A DNA stretch of 41,861 nt from UBA1535 sp964371035 (lineage in GTDB: Bacteria; Bacillota; Clostridia; Tissierellales; Sedimentibacteraceae), in NCBI GenBank assembly GCA_964371035.1, contig CAYJLG010000025.1, forward strand, positions 1 through 41,861. Reading direction: 5' to 3'. The notes below the pieces were generated by a model, which saw only the letters and a list, made by a program, of their open reading frames with translations, was not told the DNA's origin and made no database searches. Below are positions 7,343-15,850 of this stretch, piece after piece. The position numbers were made by a program, and so were the translations under genes. Positions within the stretch are counted from its first letter, which is position 1. The number at the start of each line of letters is the position of its first letter.

Positions 7343-7798
7343 ATGAACAGTGTAGTTTTAATTGGGAGATTGACTAGAGATCCTGACTTGAAATTCATGC
7401 CTTCTGGCATGGCTGTAACACGACTGTCCTTGGCAGTTGACAAAGAATTATTTGGGGAAAAAAAGCAAGAGGCTATAAATCAAGGAAAGCCGACAGCAGA
7501 TTTTATCAATGTCTCAGTTTTTGGGAAGCAAGCTGAGAATTGTGCAAACTATCTTGCAAAAGGTAGTTTATGTGCAGTGAATGGTAGAATTTCCACAGGA
7601 AGTTATACTTCACAAACAGGTGAAAAAAGATATACTACAGATGTAATAGCAAATAGAGTTGAGTTTATCGGTTCAAAACAAGGATCATCAACTATGCCAG
7701 GCAAACCGTCGGGAGCGGATAGCAATTTCTTTGACGATTTTCCAGATGATGATAATGACATTTTCCAACCGGTAGATGAAGATGAGATTCCGTTTTAA
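7343..7798 (+). CDS. ssb: Single-stranded DNA-binding protein
   Basis: The 151-residue product has the SSB OB-fold in residues 1-112, beginning MNSVVLIGRLTRDPDLKF and including FINVSVFGKQAENCANYL. A flexible Gly/Ser/Asp linker follows, and the protein ends in the acidic tip DEDEIPF that recruits repair and replication proteins. An insert around FGEKKQEAINQGKP in the fold is somewhat longer than in Bacillus SsbA. AAAGGGGAAAC precedes the ATG. It lies between rpsF and rpsR, the standard arrangement, 9 bases before rpsR. Confidence 0.96.
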   Translation: MNSVVLIGRLTRDPDLKFMPSGMAVTRLSLAVDKELFGEKKQEAINQGKPTADFINVSVFGKQAENCANYLAKGSLCAVNGRISTGSYTSQTGEKRYTTDVIANRVEFIGSKQGSSTMPGKPSGADSNFFDDFPDDDNDIFQPVDEDEIPF

Positions 7799-7807
7799 AG
7801 GAGGAAA

Positions 7808-8077
7808 ATGATGAGTTCAAGAGAGAATTACAACAGAGGTAATAGTGCAGGCGGACAGATGAAAAGAAGACCACGAAAAAAAGTGTGTCAATTCTGTGCT
7901 GAAAAAGCAACTTCTATAGATTACAAAGATACAGTTAAACTAAAGAAGTTTATTACTGAAAGAGGTAAAATATTACCTAGAAGAATTACAGGAACTTGCG
8001 CAAAGCACCAGAGAATGGTAACTAACGCAGTTAAAGTAGCAAGAGCAATAGCATTATTGCCATATACTACTGAGTAA
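7808..8077 (+). CDS. rpsR: 30S ribosomal protein S18 (cysteine-containing form)
   Basis: The 89-residue product contains the S18 core DYKDTVKLKKFITERGKILPRRITG and the closing HQRMVTNAVKVARAIALLPY. It keeps a CQFC pair near residue 32 and a further Cys in TCAKHQ, so it is the zinc-binding (C+) version of S18. GGAGG lies just before two adjacent ATG codons at 7808 and 7811; either could be used. It ends the rpsF-ssb-rpsR operon, and a terminator follows at 8095. Confidence 0.96.
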   Translation: MMSSRENYNRGNSAGGQMKRRPRKKVCQFCAEKATSIDYKDTVKLKKFITERGKILPRRITGTCAKHQRMVTNAVKVARAIALLPYTTE

Positions 8078-8094
8078 TTTATACTAAAAAAATT

Positions 8095-8130
8095 AAGCTA
8101 CTGGATATACTAAATCCAATAGCTTTTTTT
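8095..8130 (+). terminator. Terminator after rpsR
   Basis: AAGCTA (8095-8100) pairs with TAGCTT (8120-8125). After one C-A mismatch, TGGAT (8102-8106) pairs with ATCCA (8114-8118). A run of T follows. Confidence 0.78.
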
Positions 8131-8243
8131 ATTGTAATTAATAATGTATAGGATACCGCCACAAGTTCAGGACAAACGCATTAATTTTATTATTACTCAT
8201 AGTTACGTTGCAATGATGCTGAATTTTCACGGTGGATAGTTTT

Positions 8244-8750
8244 TTACTTACCGCAGCATTTTTTATATTTTTTGCCTGAGCCACAAGTACATGGATCATT
8301 TCTACCAATTTTATCTTCTTTAACAACTTGTTTTGAACGATTATACTCTTTTCTGATTTCAAGTCTTTTATCTACAGGTAAAATATTATCCCATTCAGAA
8401 AGTCCAAACAACCAATCAGCCTTAGCATCGTGCATATTCCATAAAAGTTTTTCATAGTCAAATTCTAAGTTGATTTCAGATTCTTCAGTTAATGCTTCTA
8501 AAATTTCTTTTTCAAACTCTGTTGTGAAGCTTGCGCTAGCACCGTCTAAAAAACCTACAATTTGTGTTGGTTTTGCAGAGAATTTTTCGCTTAATTCCTT
8601 TACTGTTCCAGAAAGAACTTTAATATTTTCTGCTAATATTTTCTTATAAATATCTGTTTCTTTTTCTAGATAATTTTTCCAAAATAAATTGTAATCTTCT
8701 TGTGTTTTTATTCCTTCTAAATCATCATTCCATGTTTTATATAAACTCAT
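8244..8750 (-). CDS. SEC-C motif metal-binding protein
   Basis: The 168-residue protein ends in a complete SEC-C zinc motif, GRNDPCTCGSGKKYKKCCGK (ligands C, C, C, C or H by family pattern), like the C-terminus of SecA. The first 140 residues are acidic and mostly helical (MSLYKTWNDDLEGIKT onward), with no catalytic motif I recognise. Small SEC-C proteins of this size occur in many clostridia and are thought to bind zinc and ribosomes or nucleic acid; the exact role is unknown. A clear GGAGGTAAG site precedes the ATG. It lies 44 bases after purD on the same strand and may be the last gene of that operon. Confidence 0.82.
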   Translation of the reverse strand: MSLYKTWNDDLEGIKTQEDYNLFWKNYLEKETDIYKKILAENIKVLSGTVKELSEKFSAKPTQIVGFLDGASASFTTEFEKEILEALTEESEINLEFDYEKLLWNMHDAKADWLFGLSEWDNILPVDKRLEIRKEYNRSKQVVKEDKIGRNDPCTCGSGKKYKKCCGK

Positions 8751-8794
8751 TTCTTACCTCCAAAGTTTTCAACTCAAATATTATATCACAGTAA

Positions 8795-10048
8795 TTAAAG
8801 TTTTGCAATATCTGTTCTGAATTCCATATTATCAAATTTTATTTTACTAATGTTGTCATAAACCTTTTTACGTGCGTCATCAATCGTGTCAGCTAAAGTA
8901 GTAATTGCTAACACTCTACCCCCATTTGTGACAATCATATCATCATTAAATTTTGTACCTGCATGAAAAACTATAATGTCACTTGATACATCTTCAAGTC
9001 CTAAAATTTCTTTGTTTTTTTCATAATTTTCAGGATATCCTCCCGAAGCTAAAATTACTGTGACTGCCTTTTTTTCTGACCAAACTAAATCATTTTCAGT
9101 TAATGTGCCATCGACAGTTTTTATCATAATATCGAGCAAGTCAGATTTAAGTCGTGGAAGTATAACTTCTGTTTCAGGATCACCAAATCTTGTGTTAAAT
9201 TCTAAAACTTTAGCTTCGTCGTTTTCAATCATGAGGCCAATAAATAAAACACCTCTGAAATCAATGTTTTCAGATAAAAAACCGTTAATAGTTTTATCTA
9301 AAATGTGTTTTTTAATATGTGATTTAAGCTCATCAGTATAAATAGGGTTAGGAGAAAAACATCCCATTCCTCCTGTATTAAGGCCTAAATCATCATCGTA
9401 AGCTCTTTTGTAATCTCGTGCGCTTTCCATAGGAATTATATTTTTTCCATCTACGAAACATAATAAAGAAGTTTCTGTACCAGTTAAAAATTCTTCTATA
9501 ACTAAAGTTTCACCAGATGTACCAAATTTTTTGTCGCTAAGCATAGATTTTATTCCATCGACAGCATCATCATATGTTTCACAAATTAACACACCTTTTC
9601 CTGCTGCTAAGCCATCAGCTTTTACAACAACAGGCAGGCTGAAATTTTCAAGTCCATCGATAGCATTTCTATAATCTGTATATGTTTTATATTTAGCAGT
9701 TGGAATGTCATATTTTTCCATAAAATCTTTTGAATATGATTTGCTTCCTTCGAATATAGCACCTTCTTTTTTGGGGCCAAAAGTCTTAATGCCTTTTTCT
9801 AAAAGCATATCCGCAAGTCCTTTTACTAAAGGAACTTCTGGACCTACAACTACTAAGTCGATATTGTTGTTACTCGAAAATTCAGTTAATTCATAAATAT
9901 CTTCTGCGTTAATATCAATACAAGTAGCAATCTTTGAAATACCTGCATTTCCAGGAGCACAGTATAATTTTGTTAATTTTTTACTTTCATTTAATTTATG
10001 GCAGATGGCATGTTCGCGTCCGCCACTACCAACAACAAGTACTTTCAT
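8795..10048 (-). CDS. purD: Phosphoribosylamine-glycine ligase
   Basis: The 417-residue product is the normal length for PurD, which joins glycine to phosphoribosylamine using ATP, the second step of purine synthesis. It begins MKVLVVGSGGREHAICHKL and contains GPEVPLVKGLAD, the ATP-grasp segment VVKADGLAAGKGV, and FNTRFGDPETEVILPRL. All are hallmarks of the family. AAGGAGAT precedes the ATG. In the direction of transcription it follows the chemoreceptor gene by 24 bases, so it may be read from the same transcript as the genes before it. Confidence 0.96.
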   Translation of the reverse strand: MKVLVVGSGGREHAICHKLNESKKLTKLYCAPGNAGISKIATCIDINAEDIYELTEFSSNNNIDLVVVGPEVPLVKGLADMLLEKGIKTFGPKKEGAIFEGSKSYSKDFMEKYDIPTAKYKTYTDYRNAIDGLENFSLPVVVKADGLAAGKGVLICETYDDAVDGIKSMLSDKKFGTSGETLVIEEFLTGTETSLLCFVDGKNIIPMESARDYKRAYDDDLGLNTGGMGCFSPNPIYTDELKSHIKKHILDKTINGFLSENIDFRGVLFIGLMIENDEAKVLEFNTRFGDPETEVILPRLKSDLLDIMIKTVDGTLTENDLVWSEKKAVTVILASGGYPENYEKNKEILGLEDVSSDIIVFHAGTKFNDDMIVTNGGRVLAITTLADTIDDARKKVYDNISKIKFDNMEFRTDIAKL

Positions 10049-10072
10049 AAAATCTCCTTTATCACTTCATAA

Positions 10073-12058
10073 TTATGAGTCAATTTTATCGTTTGGAGTT
10101 AATTCAAACTTTGATACTAAATTTTTAAGTTCTGAAGCTTGACTTGCTAGTTCTTCGCTAGAAGTAGCGCTATCTTGGCAAGCAATATTTGTAATAGATA
10201 TAGCATCAGCCATTTGCTGTGTATTTGTATTTATTTCGTGTATAAAAACATCTTGATCCGAGATCTCTTTTGAAATAGCATGTATATTTGTGTCAGATTT
10301 TGCAGCTCTTTCTAATACTTCAGTCAAAGTTGTAGCTGTCAAATTTGCTAATTTAGCAATGTTTTGTGTTGAAACAAGTGTACTTTCAATCAAAATCGCA
10401 GTGCTGTTTGCAGCATCCGCAGATTTATTTGCTAAGTTTCTAACTTCGTCTGCTACTACAGCAAAGCCTTTACCTGCTGAACCTGCTCTTGCAGCTTCAA
10501 CTGCTGCATTTAGTGCAAGTATATTTGTTTGGAATGCAAGATCATCAATAGTCTTAATTATCTTTGAAATTTCATCTGAACCTTTTTGAACTTCAACTGA
10601 CGCAGCAACTAATTTATCCATGTATTCTTGACCTTCTGTTAATTTTTCTTTCGTAGCAACAGAAAGCTGTGAAGTAGTTTTAGCACCTATATCTATTTGT
10701 GATGCACTTGAGGCTAAGTCTGTCATTGATGATAGTACATTTTCAACTAAATCAAGTCTTTCAGTTGTACTTTGAGATAAAACAGAAGTACTTTCAGCTA
10801 CTTGAGAAGCTCTAAGTGCAACTTGCTCTGAAATACCTGAAATATCTGAAATAACATCGTTTAATTGTTGTTTAATTCTTTTAGTTGAATTTTGAATATT
10901 AATGAAATCTCCTCTATATTGAATCGTACTATCTTCGTAAGCTAAATCTTTGTTTGCAATCTTATCAAGTCTATCTGAAATATCGCCAATCATGTAGTTT
11001 AAACCGTATAGCAATTCTTCAATAGAATTCCCAAGAACTCCTATTTCATCAGATCTGTTAATTTTAGGAGCAGGTGTCTTTAGATCACCTTTACTCAATA
11101 GACTCAATCTATCTATGCACATCACTATTGGCTTACTAAAAGAATTACCGATTAACACAGCAACTATTGTGCCAATAACTGCAATGGCAACTCCAAAGAT
11201 AGCCATAAAAATGGTAGAAATCTGAGCAAAACCCATAATTTCTTGTTCTTCAACTGCAAAAGAAATACTCCAACCATTAGAATTTGCTATTGGAGCAAAT
11301 ACTTGCCAGTTCAAAATTCCATCATAATGATATGTGCCAAAACCTGTTTCGCCATTTATCATTCTCTTTTCAATTTCAACTAATTCTGCTAGTTCTTTAT
11401 CATCTGGATTTTGTTCTAGAGATTGAATCTCATTAACTCTATCATAGACAGATGTTATATCAGTATATGCTATAGTATATCCTTCGCTGTCTAAAATATA
11501 ACCTGTACCAGTTTCACCTATGGATACAGAGTCAACTAGATTTTGTAAAAAATCAACTTCAGAAACGAAATAGAGCACGCCAGAAACTTTATCATTTTCA
11601 ATTATAGGTGCAGAAACAATGAAATAAATATCAGATTTATCTGAAGAAACATAGGGTTCTGTTAAATATGATTCTCCAGATAAACTAGATTTAAAAAACT
11701 TGTCTTGGGAATAATCTTCACCAGTGAAAATATCTATTCCATTTAAATCTAATATTCCACCTTTTCGCATTCCTATTTCTTCAGATTTTTGGATAATATA
11801 TAATTCCATTTCAGCTTTTGAAATAGAGCTATCTGTAAACATCAAATTGTTTGCTATTTCAGAAACTACATTTTTTTGCGTTTTAATAGCGTTACTTGCT
11901 GATGCAGCAGCGAAAATTGATGAATTTTCAAATAATTTTTGTGATGATGCTTTTGCAGTATAGTTATTTACTGCTATGGACATTGAAACCATAGCAATTG
12001 AAGTAAGCAAGCACGTAAACAGCACAATAAGTATAATTTTAGTTCGTATTTTTTTCAT
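10073..12058 (-). CDS. Methyl-accepting chemotaxis protein with dCache sensor domain
   Basis: The protein has about 661 residues. In order: transmembrane helix near residues 10-30, an extracellular double-Cache-like sensor (about 35-275) with GETGTGYILDSEG and WQVFAPI, a second helix (about 280-308), a HAMP domain (about 310-360), and a methyl-accepting signalling domain. The hairpin tip signature is LAFQTNILALNAAVEAARAG, followed by GKGFAVVADEVRNLA. It senses a small extracellular ligand and signals to CheA/CheW. The ATG at 12058 is chosen because AAAGGTG lies 6 bases before it; a GTG nine bases further upstream overlaps that site. Its place between purine genes is unusual. No other chemotaxis gene is in the window. 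Confidence 0.93.
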   Translation of the reverse strand: MKKIRTKIILIVLFTCLLTSIAMVSMSIAVNNYTAKASSQKLFENSSIFAAASASNAIKTQKNVVSEIANNLMFTDSSISKAEMELYIIQKSEEIGMRKGGILDLNGIDIFTGEDYSQDKFFKSSLSGESYLTEPYVSSDKSDIYFIVSAPIIENDKVSGVLYFVSEVDFLQNLVDSVSIGETGTGYILDSEGYTIAYTDITSVYDRVNEIQSLEQNPDDKELAELVEIEKRMINGETGFGTYHYDGILNWQVFAPIANSNGWSISFAVEEQEIMGFAQISTIFMAIFGVAIAVIGTIVAVLIGNSFSKPIVMCIDRLSLLSKGDLKTPAPKINRSDEIGVLGNSIEELLYGLNYMIGDISDRLDKIANKDLAYEDSTIQYRGDFINIQNSTKRIKQQLNDVISDISGISEQVALRASQVAESTSVLSQSTTERLDLVENVLSSMTDLASSASQIDIGAKTTSQLSVATKEKLTEGQEYMDKLVAASVEVQKGSDEISKIIKTIDDLAFQTNILALNAAVEAARAGSAGKGFAVVADEVRNLANKSADAANSTAILIESTLVSTQNIAKLANLTATTLTEVLERAAKSDTNIHAISKEISDQDVFIHEINTNTQQMADAISITNIACQDSATSSEELASQASELKNLVSKFELTPNDKIDS

Positions 12059-12101
12059 TATTATCACCTTTGGTTTTTTTATGATTAAACAATTTATAAT
12101 A

Positions 12102-12443
12102 TCACTTTATTTTACCATTTGTAACCCAACAATGATATTCTCTAAATGATAAAAATATGTTATTTATCTCAATTTCTGTTAACTCACTAATTGATTCAAT
12201 AAATCTTTCAGCAAATATTCCTTTTTCCTCGAATGGAGTAGTCATATATAGTGATACAGAAATAAATGCGCATTGTTCTTTGATTCCTCTGAAATACATG
12301 TTTGCATTTTCTTCGATTCTAATCATAAGTTGTTGTTCTGTTTTGCCAGGCAAAACATCTATTAAATTACCCGCAGATTTTTTTATTTCAATAATTTTTT
12401 CTTCACCTAAATTTTGTGAAAATATAGCTTCAATATATGGCAT
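12102..12443 (-). CDS. MIF-like tautomerase superfamily protein
   Basis: The 113-residue product starts MPYIEAIFSQN, giving an N-terminal proline after Met removal, the catalytic base of tautomerases. Length and layout match the MIF/phenylpyruvate tautomerase branch: a GKTEQQLMIRIEENANMYFRG strand region aligns with the GKPPQYIAVHV...MAFGG part of MIF, followed by CAFISVSLY and a C-terminal CWVTNGK that resembles the W-N-(N/G)-S end of MIF. The substrate is unknown. The gene lies between purH and the chemoreceptor gene, 34 bases (or 43 to the chosen start) before the latter, and may be co-transcribed with it. Confidence 0.7.
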   Translation of the reverse strand: MPYIEAIFSQNLGEEKIIEIKKSAGNLIDVLPGKTEQQLMIRIEENANMYFRGIKEQCAFISVSLYMTTPFEEKGIFAERFIESISELTEIEINNIFLSFREYHCWVTNGKIK

Positions 12444-12465
12444 AATATATTCCTTTCTTTATAAC

Positions 12466-12550
12466 TAGGAGTTAGGAATTAGGAATTATGGTGAAAAAAG
12501 CATTGTTTTTTTCAGTCATCCCTAACTCATCATTCCTCGTTTCTAATTTA
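12466..12550. repeat. Imperfect palindromic intergenic repeat after purH
   Basis: AGTTAGG (12470-12476) pairs with CCTAACT (12521-12527), and TGAAAAAA (12492-12499) with TTTTTTCA (12507-12514). The left half carries a tandem TTAGGAA heptamer. Similar TTAGGAATTAGGAATTA-type elements occur dispersed in other bacterial genomes. It fills the space between purH and the tautomerase gene and could act as a weak terminator. Confidence 0.5.
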
Positions 12551-12556
12551 TTAGAA

Positions 12557-14122
12557 TTAGTGTTTGAAATGTCTCATATCTGTAAACAGCATAGAAATGT
12601 TATAATCATTACATGCCTTAATAACTTCTTCGTCTTTAACAGAACCGCCTGGCTGGATAATAGCACTTATTCCCGCTTTATGTGCTTCTTCTATACAATC
12701 TGCAAAAGGAAAGAAAGCATCTGATGCCATAGATGCATTTATAAGTACATCACTACCTAGATGTTCACAAGCATGGTCTATAGCTTGTTTGCATGCCCAA
12801 ATACGGCTAACTTGACCTGTACCTATACCAATAGATTGTCCGTTTTTGACTATTACGATGGCGTTAGATTTAGTATGTTTAACAATCTTCCATGCAATGT
12901 TTAAATCTGTATATTCACTTGATTTTGGAGTGTTTTCGGTTACAGCTCTTAGTTTGTTTTCATCATATGTTCCACTATCTATTGATTGCACAAGTAGTCC
13001 ACCTGATACTTTTTTACACTCTAATGTATCTTTAGGCAATTTTTTTGTAATATTTTTTATTTCAAGGATCCTTATATTTTTTTTCTGCGTTAACACTTCT
13101 ATAGCTTCATCGCTAAAAGAAGGTGCTGCTATTATTTCTACGAATATCTTGTTAATTTCTTCTGCAGTATCTTTATCTATTAATCTGTTTGCAACAACAA
13201 TTCCGCCAAAAATAGAGACAGGATCTGATCCATAGGCTTTTTTGTATGCATCGAAAATATTATCAGCAACACCTACACCACAAGGATTAGAATGCTTACA
13301 TGCTACCACAGTTGGAGTATCAAATTCTTTTAGTAGATCTAATGCACCATTAGTATCATTAATATTGTTATATGACAACTCTTTTCCATGTAGCTGTTTT
13401 GCAGAAGGTAATAGGCCGTCGATAGTACCTATTTCTTTATAAAATGCAGCTTTTTGATGAGGGTTTTCGCCATATCTCATATCTTGAACTTTTTCAAAAG
13501 TAACTGTATAGTTTTGTGGCAAACTGTCATCATTTCTTTGTTTTCTAAGGTAGTTTGCTATCAATGTATCGTACTGCGCTGTATGTTCAAATACTTTTGA
13601 ACATAGATAAAATTTAGTATCTAAAGAAACAGAGCCGTTGTTTCTGATTTCATCTATTACAGTGTCATAATCTACAGGATCTATTACTACTGCTACGTCA
13701 TGATAATTTTTAGATGCAGCTCTTAACATAGTAGGGCCACCTATATCTATATTTTCTATAGCTTCTGCTAAAGTTACGCCATCTTTAAGTATAGTTTGCT
13801 TAAAAGGATATAGATTTACTACTACTAAATCTATAGTTTCAACATTGAGTTCCTTAATTTGCTTCATATGTTCAGGGTTTGAGCGCATAGCCAAAAGGCC
13901 TGCATGTATGTTTGGGTGCAAAGTTTTTACTCTTCCATCTAAACATTCAGGAAAACCTGTGATTTCTGATATACCTATTACGTTAATACCTGCATTTTGA
14001 AGTGCGGTAGCAGTGCCACCAGTCGAAATAATTTCAACTCCTAAATCTGTCAATTTTTGTGCAAATTCAATTATACCTGTTTTATCTGAAACGCTGATTA
14101 ATGCTCTCATATTAGTTTTCAA
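12557..14122 (-). CDS. purH: Bifunctional AICAR transformylase / IMP cyclohydrolase
   Basis: The 521-residue product makes the last two steps to IMP. The N-terminal cyclohydrolase part starts RALISVSDKTGIIEFA and includes STGGTA and GRVKTLHP. The C-terminal transformylase part has the catalytic KHSNPCG motif and ends with SDAFFPFADCIEEA and IIQPGGSVKDEEVI. The first codon is taken as TTG at 14122, since AAAGG lies 6 bases before it; the ATG at 14110 has no site at good spacing but would remove only four residues. It overlaps the end of purN by 11 bases, so translation is probably coupled. Confidence 0.95.
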   Translation of the reverse strand: MKTNMRALISVSDKTGIIEFAQKLTDLGVEIISTGGTATALQNAGINVIGISEITGFPECLDGRVKTLHPNIHAGLLAMRSNPEHMKQIKELNVETIDLVVVNLYPFKQTILKDGVTLAEAIENIDIGGPTMLRAASKNYHDVAVVIDPVDYDTVIDEIRNNGSVSLDTKFYLCSKVFEHTAQYDTLIANYLRKQRNDDSLPQNYTVTFEKVQDMRYGENPHQKAAFYKEIGTIDGLLPSAKQLHGKELSYNNINDTNGALDLLKEFDTPTVVACKHSNPCGVGVADNIFDAYKKAYGSDPVSIFGGIVVANRLIDKDTAEEINKIFVEIIAAPSFSDEAIEVLTQKKNIRILEIKNITKKLPKDTLECKKVSGGLLVQSIDSGTYDENKLRAVTENTPKSSEYTDLNIAWKIVKHTKSNAIVIVKNGQSIGIGTGQVSRIWACKQAIDHACEHLGSDVLINASMASDAFFPFADCIEEAHKAGISAIIQPGGSVKDEEVIKACNDYNISMLFTDMRHFKH

Positions 14123-14741
14123 CCATTACCTTTCTCTCATTAACAAAAATCTTGTCTTCGCAAAATAACTTTACAGCTAAAGGCAAAATTTCATGTTCTA
14201 TTTTTAGTACTTTTTTTTGTAATGTGTCAGCAGTGTCATGACAATCTACCGAAACGCATTTTTGTAGTATTATTGGGCCTGTATCTGCCTGTTCATCAAC
14301 AAAATGAACAGTAGCACCACTTATTTTAACTCCGTGATCTATGGCAGCTTGATGCACTTTTAGCCCATAATACCCATCACCACAAAAAGCTGGAATTAAA
14401 GATGGGTGTATGTTTATAATTCTATTTTTAAATTGATTTACAAGTTCAGCACTCAAAATTTTTAAATATCCTGCTAAAATTATCAAATCAATGTTTCTGT
14501 TCGTAAGCTCTTCAAGTATTTTTTTATTGTAGGCATCCGAATCTGTATATTCCTTTTGATTAATATACAAAGCTTCGATACCGTGGTTTTTAGCTCGTTC
14601 AAGTCCAAATGCATCTTTACGATTGCTTATAACGATACTAATTTCACCGTTTATGTTTCCTATTGCTATGTGGTCAATAATAGTTTGGAGATTTGAACCA
14701 CCACCTGAAATCAGTACAGCAATTTTTTTTAATTGTGGCAT
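14112..14741 (-). CDS. purN: Phosphoribosylglycinamide formyltransferase
   Basis: The 209-residue product is the folate-dependent GAR transformylase, third step of the pathway. Family motifs are IAVLISGGGSNLQTII at the start, LAGYLKIL, the catalytic IINIHPSLIPAF (Asn and His), and GATVHFVDEQADTGPII (catalytic Asp). It overlaps purM by 13 bases upstream and purH by 11 bases downstream, so the three are tightly coupled. It uses formyl-tetrahydrofolate rather than formate. Confidence 0.95.
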   Translation of the reverse strand: MPQLKKIAVLISGGGSNLQTIIDHIAIGNINGEISIVISNRKDAFGLERAKNHGIEALYINQKEYTDSDAYNKKILEELTNRNIDLIILAGYLKILSAELVNQFKNRIINIHPSLIPAFCGDGYYGLKVHQAAIDHGVKISGATVHFVDEQADTGPIILQKCVSVDCHDTADTLQKKVLKIEHEILPLAVKLFCEDKIFVNERKVMVEN

Positions 14742-15778
14742 ATTTTGATACCGCCCTCTCGCTTGGCAACGGTACCTATTTTAACAGCTTTTTCACCTTT
14801 AGAGCTAAGAAATTCTACAACATCATTACATATAGACGGATCTATCGCTAAAACCATGCCGACTCCCATGTTGAAAGTTCCATACATTTCATCTATATCT
14901 ACATTGCCCTCTTTTTGGATAAGCTTAAAAATAGGTAAAACATCTATGTTTTTAGTCTCAATATCAGCTGTTAGTCCTTCTGGAAACATTCTTGGAATGT
15001 TTTCATAAAACCCGCCACCTGTAATGTTTGAAAGTCCTTTGATATCATATTTTTCGATAAGTTCTGTAATAAGTTTAGGATATAATTTTGTTGGAGTCAA
15101 AAGAGCTTCGCTCAAAGTTGAGCCCAATTCGTCTACATATTGATTTATATCATAATTTTTATGATCAAAGAAAATTTTTCTTACAAGAGAGTATCCGTTT
15201 GAATGAATACCGCTAGAAGGGATTGCTAACAGTGTATCACCTTCTTTAATCTTAGAACCATCTATGATTTTTTTCTTGTCAACTATTCCTACGCAAAATC
15301 CTGCTAAATCATATTCACCTTCGCCATAAAGTCCAGGCATTTCAGCAGTTTCTCCACCAATTAGGGCACATCCAGATTTTATGCATCCATTAGCAATTCC
15401 TTTTACTACGTCTGCAGCTTTTTTTGGATCTAATTTTCCTGTAGCAAAATAGTCTAGAAAAAATAAAGGTTTTGCACCTTGACATATAACGTCATTAACA
15501 CACATAGCTACAGCATCTTCACCAATAGTATCATGTTTATCAGCCATGAATGCCACCATAAGCTTTGTTCCTACACCATCTGTTCCCGAAACTAAAATAG
15601 GTTCGTCATAAGAATCTTTATCTATTGCAAACATTCCTCCAAAACCACCTAAGTCTGATACTACACCTTTTGTGTAAGTTCTTTTTACAGATTCTTTTAT
15701 AAGGTTTACAGTTTCGTAGCCTGCATGTACATCTACACCAGAATCTTTATAAGTTAGTTTGTTGTTTTCTTCGTTCAT
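14729..15778 (-). CDS. purM: Phosphoribosylformylglycinamidine cyclo-ligase (AIR synthetase)
   Basis: The 349-residue product is normal length for PurM, which closes the imidazole ring using ATP. It shows the N-terminal YKDSGVDVHAGYETV, GGFGGMFA, the ATP-site SGTDGVGTKL and GGETAEMPG, and the later SGIHSNGYSLVR and NITGGGFYENIPR. GGAGGTAAC precedes the ATG. The stop codon lies inside the start of purN. A GC-rich palindrome at 15802-15826 separates it from purC upstream. Confidence 0.96.
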   Translation of the reverse strand: MNEENNKLTYKDSGVDVHAGYETVNLIKESVKRTYTKGVVSDLGGFGGMFAIDKDSYDEPILVSGTDGVGTKLMVAFMADKHDTIGEDAVAMCVNDVICQGAKPLFFLDYFATGKLDPKKAADVVKGIANGCIKSGCALIGGETAEMPGLYGEGEYDLAGFCVGIVDKKKIIDGSKIKEGDTLLAIPSSGIHSNGYSLVRKIFFDHKNYDINQYVDELGSTLSEALLTPTKLYPKLITELIEKYDIKGLSNITGGGFYENIPRMFPEGLTADIETKNIDVLPIFKLIQKEGNVDIDEMYGTFNMGVGMVLAIDPSICNDVVEFLSSKGEKAVKIGTVAKREGGIKICHN

Positions 15779-15801
15779 GTTACCTCCATAAAAATGAACT
15801 G

Positions 15802-15826
15802 TAGGGGCGGTTATTCGCCGCCCCTA
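15802..15826. repeat. GC-rich palindrome between purC and purM
   Basis: TAGGGGCGG (15802-15810) pairs perfectly with CCGCCCCTA (15818-15826) around a 7-base loop. It is far richer in GC than the surrounding sequence, as expected of a dispersed REP-like repeat. No T run follows on either strand, so it is not a typical terminator. Confidence 0.65.
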
Positions 15827-15850
15827 AAATAGTTAACTTTAGCGACCAAT

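Noticed and set aside
8138..8243. Short frames in the spacer between rpsR terminator and the SEC-C gene
   Set aside because: They overlap the SEC-C gene in another frame, lack ribosome binding sites and show no recognisable motif.
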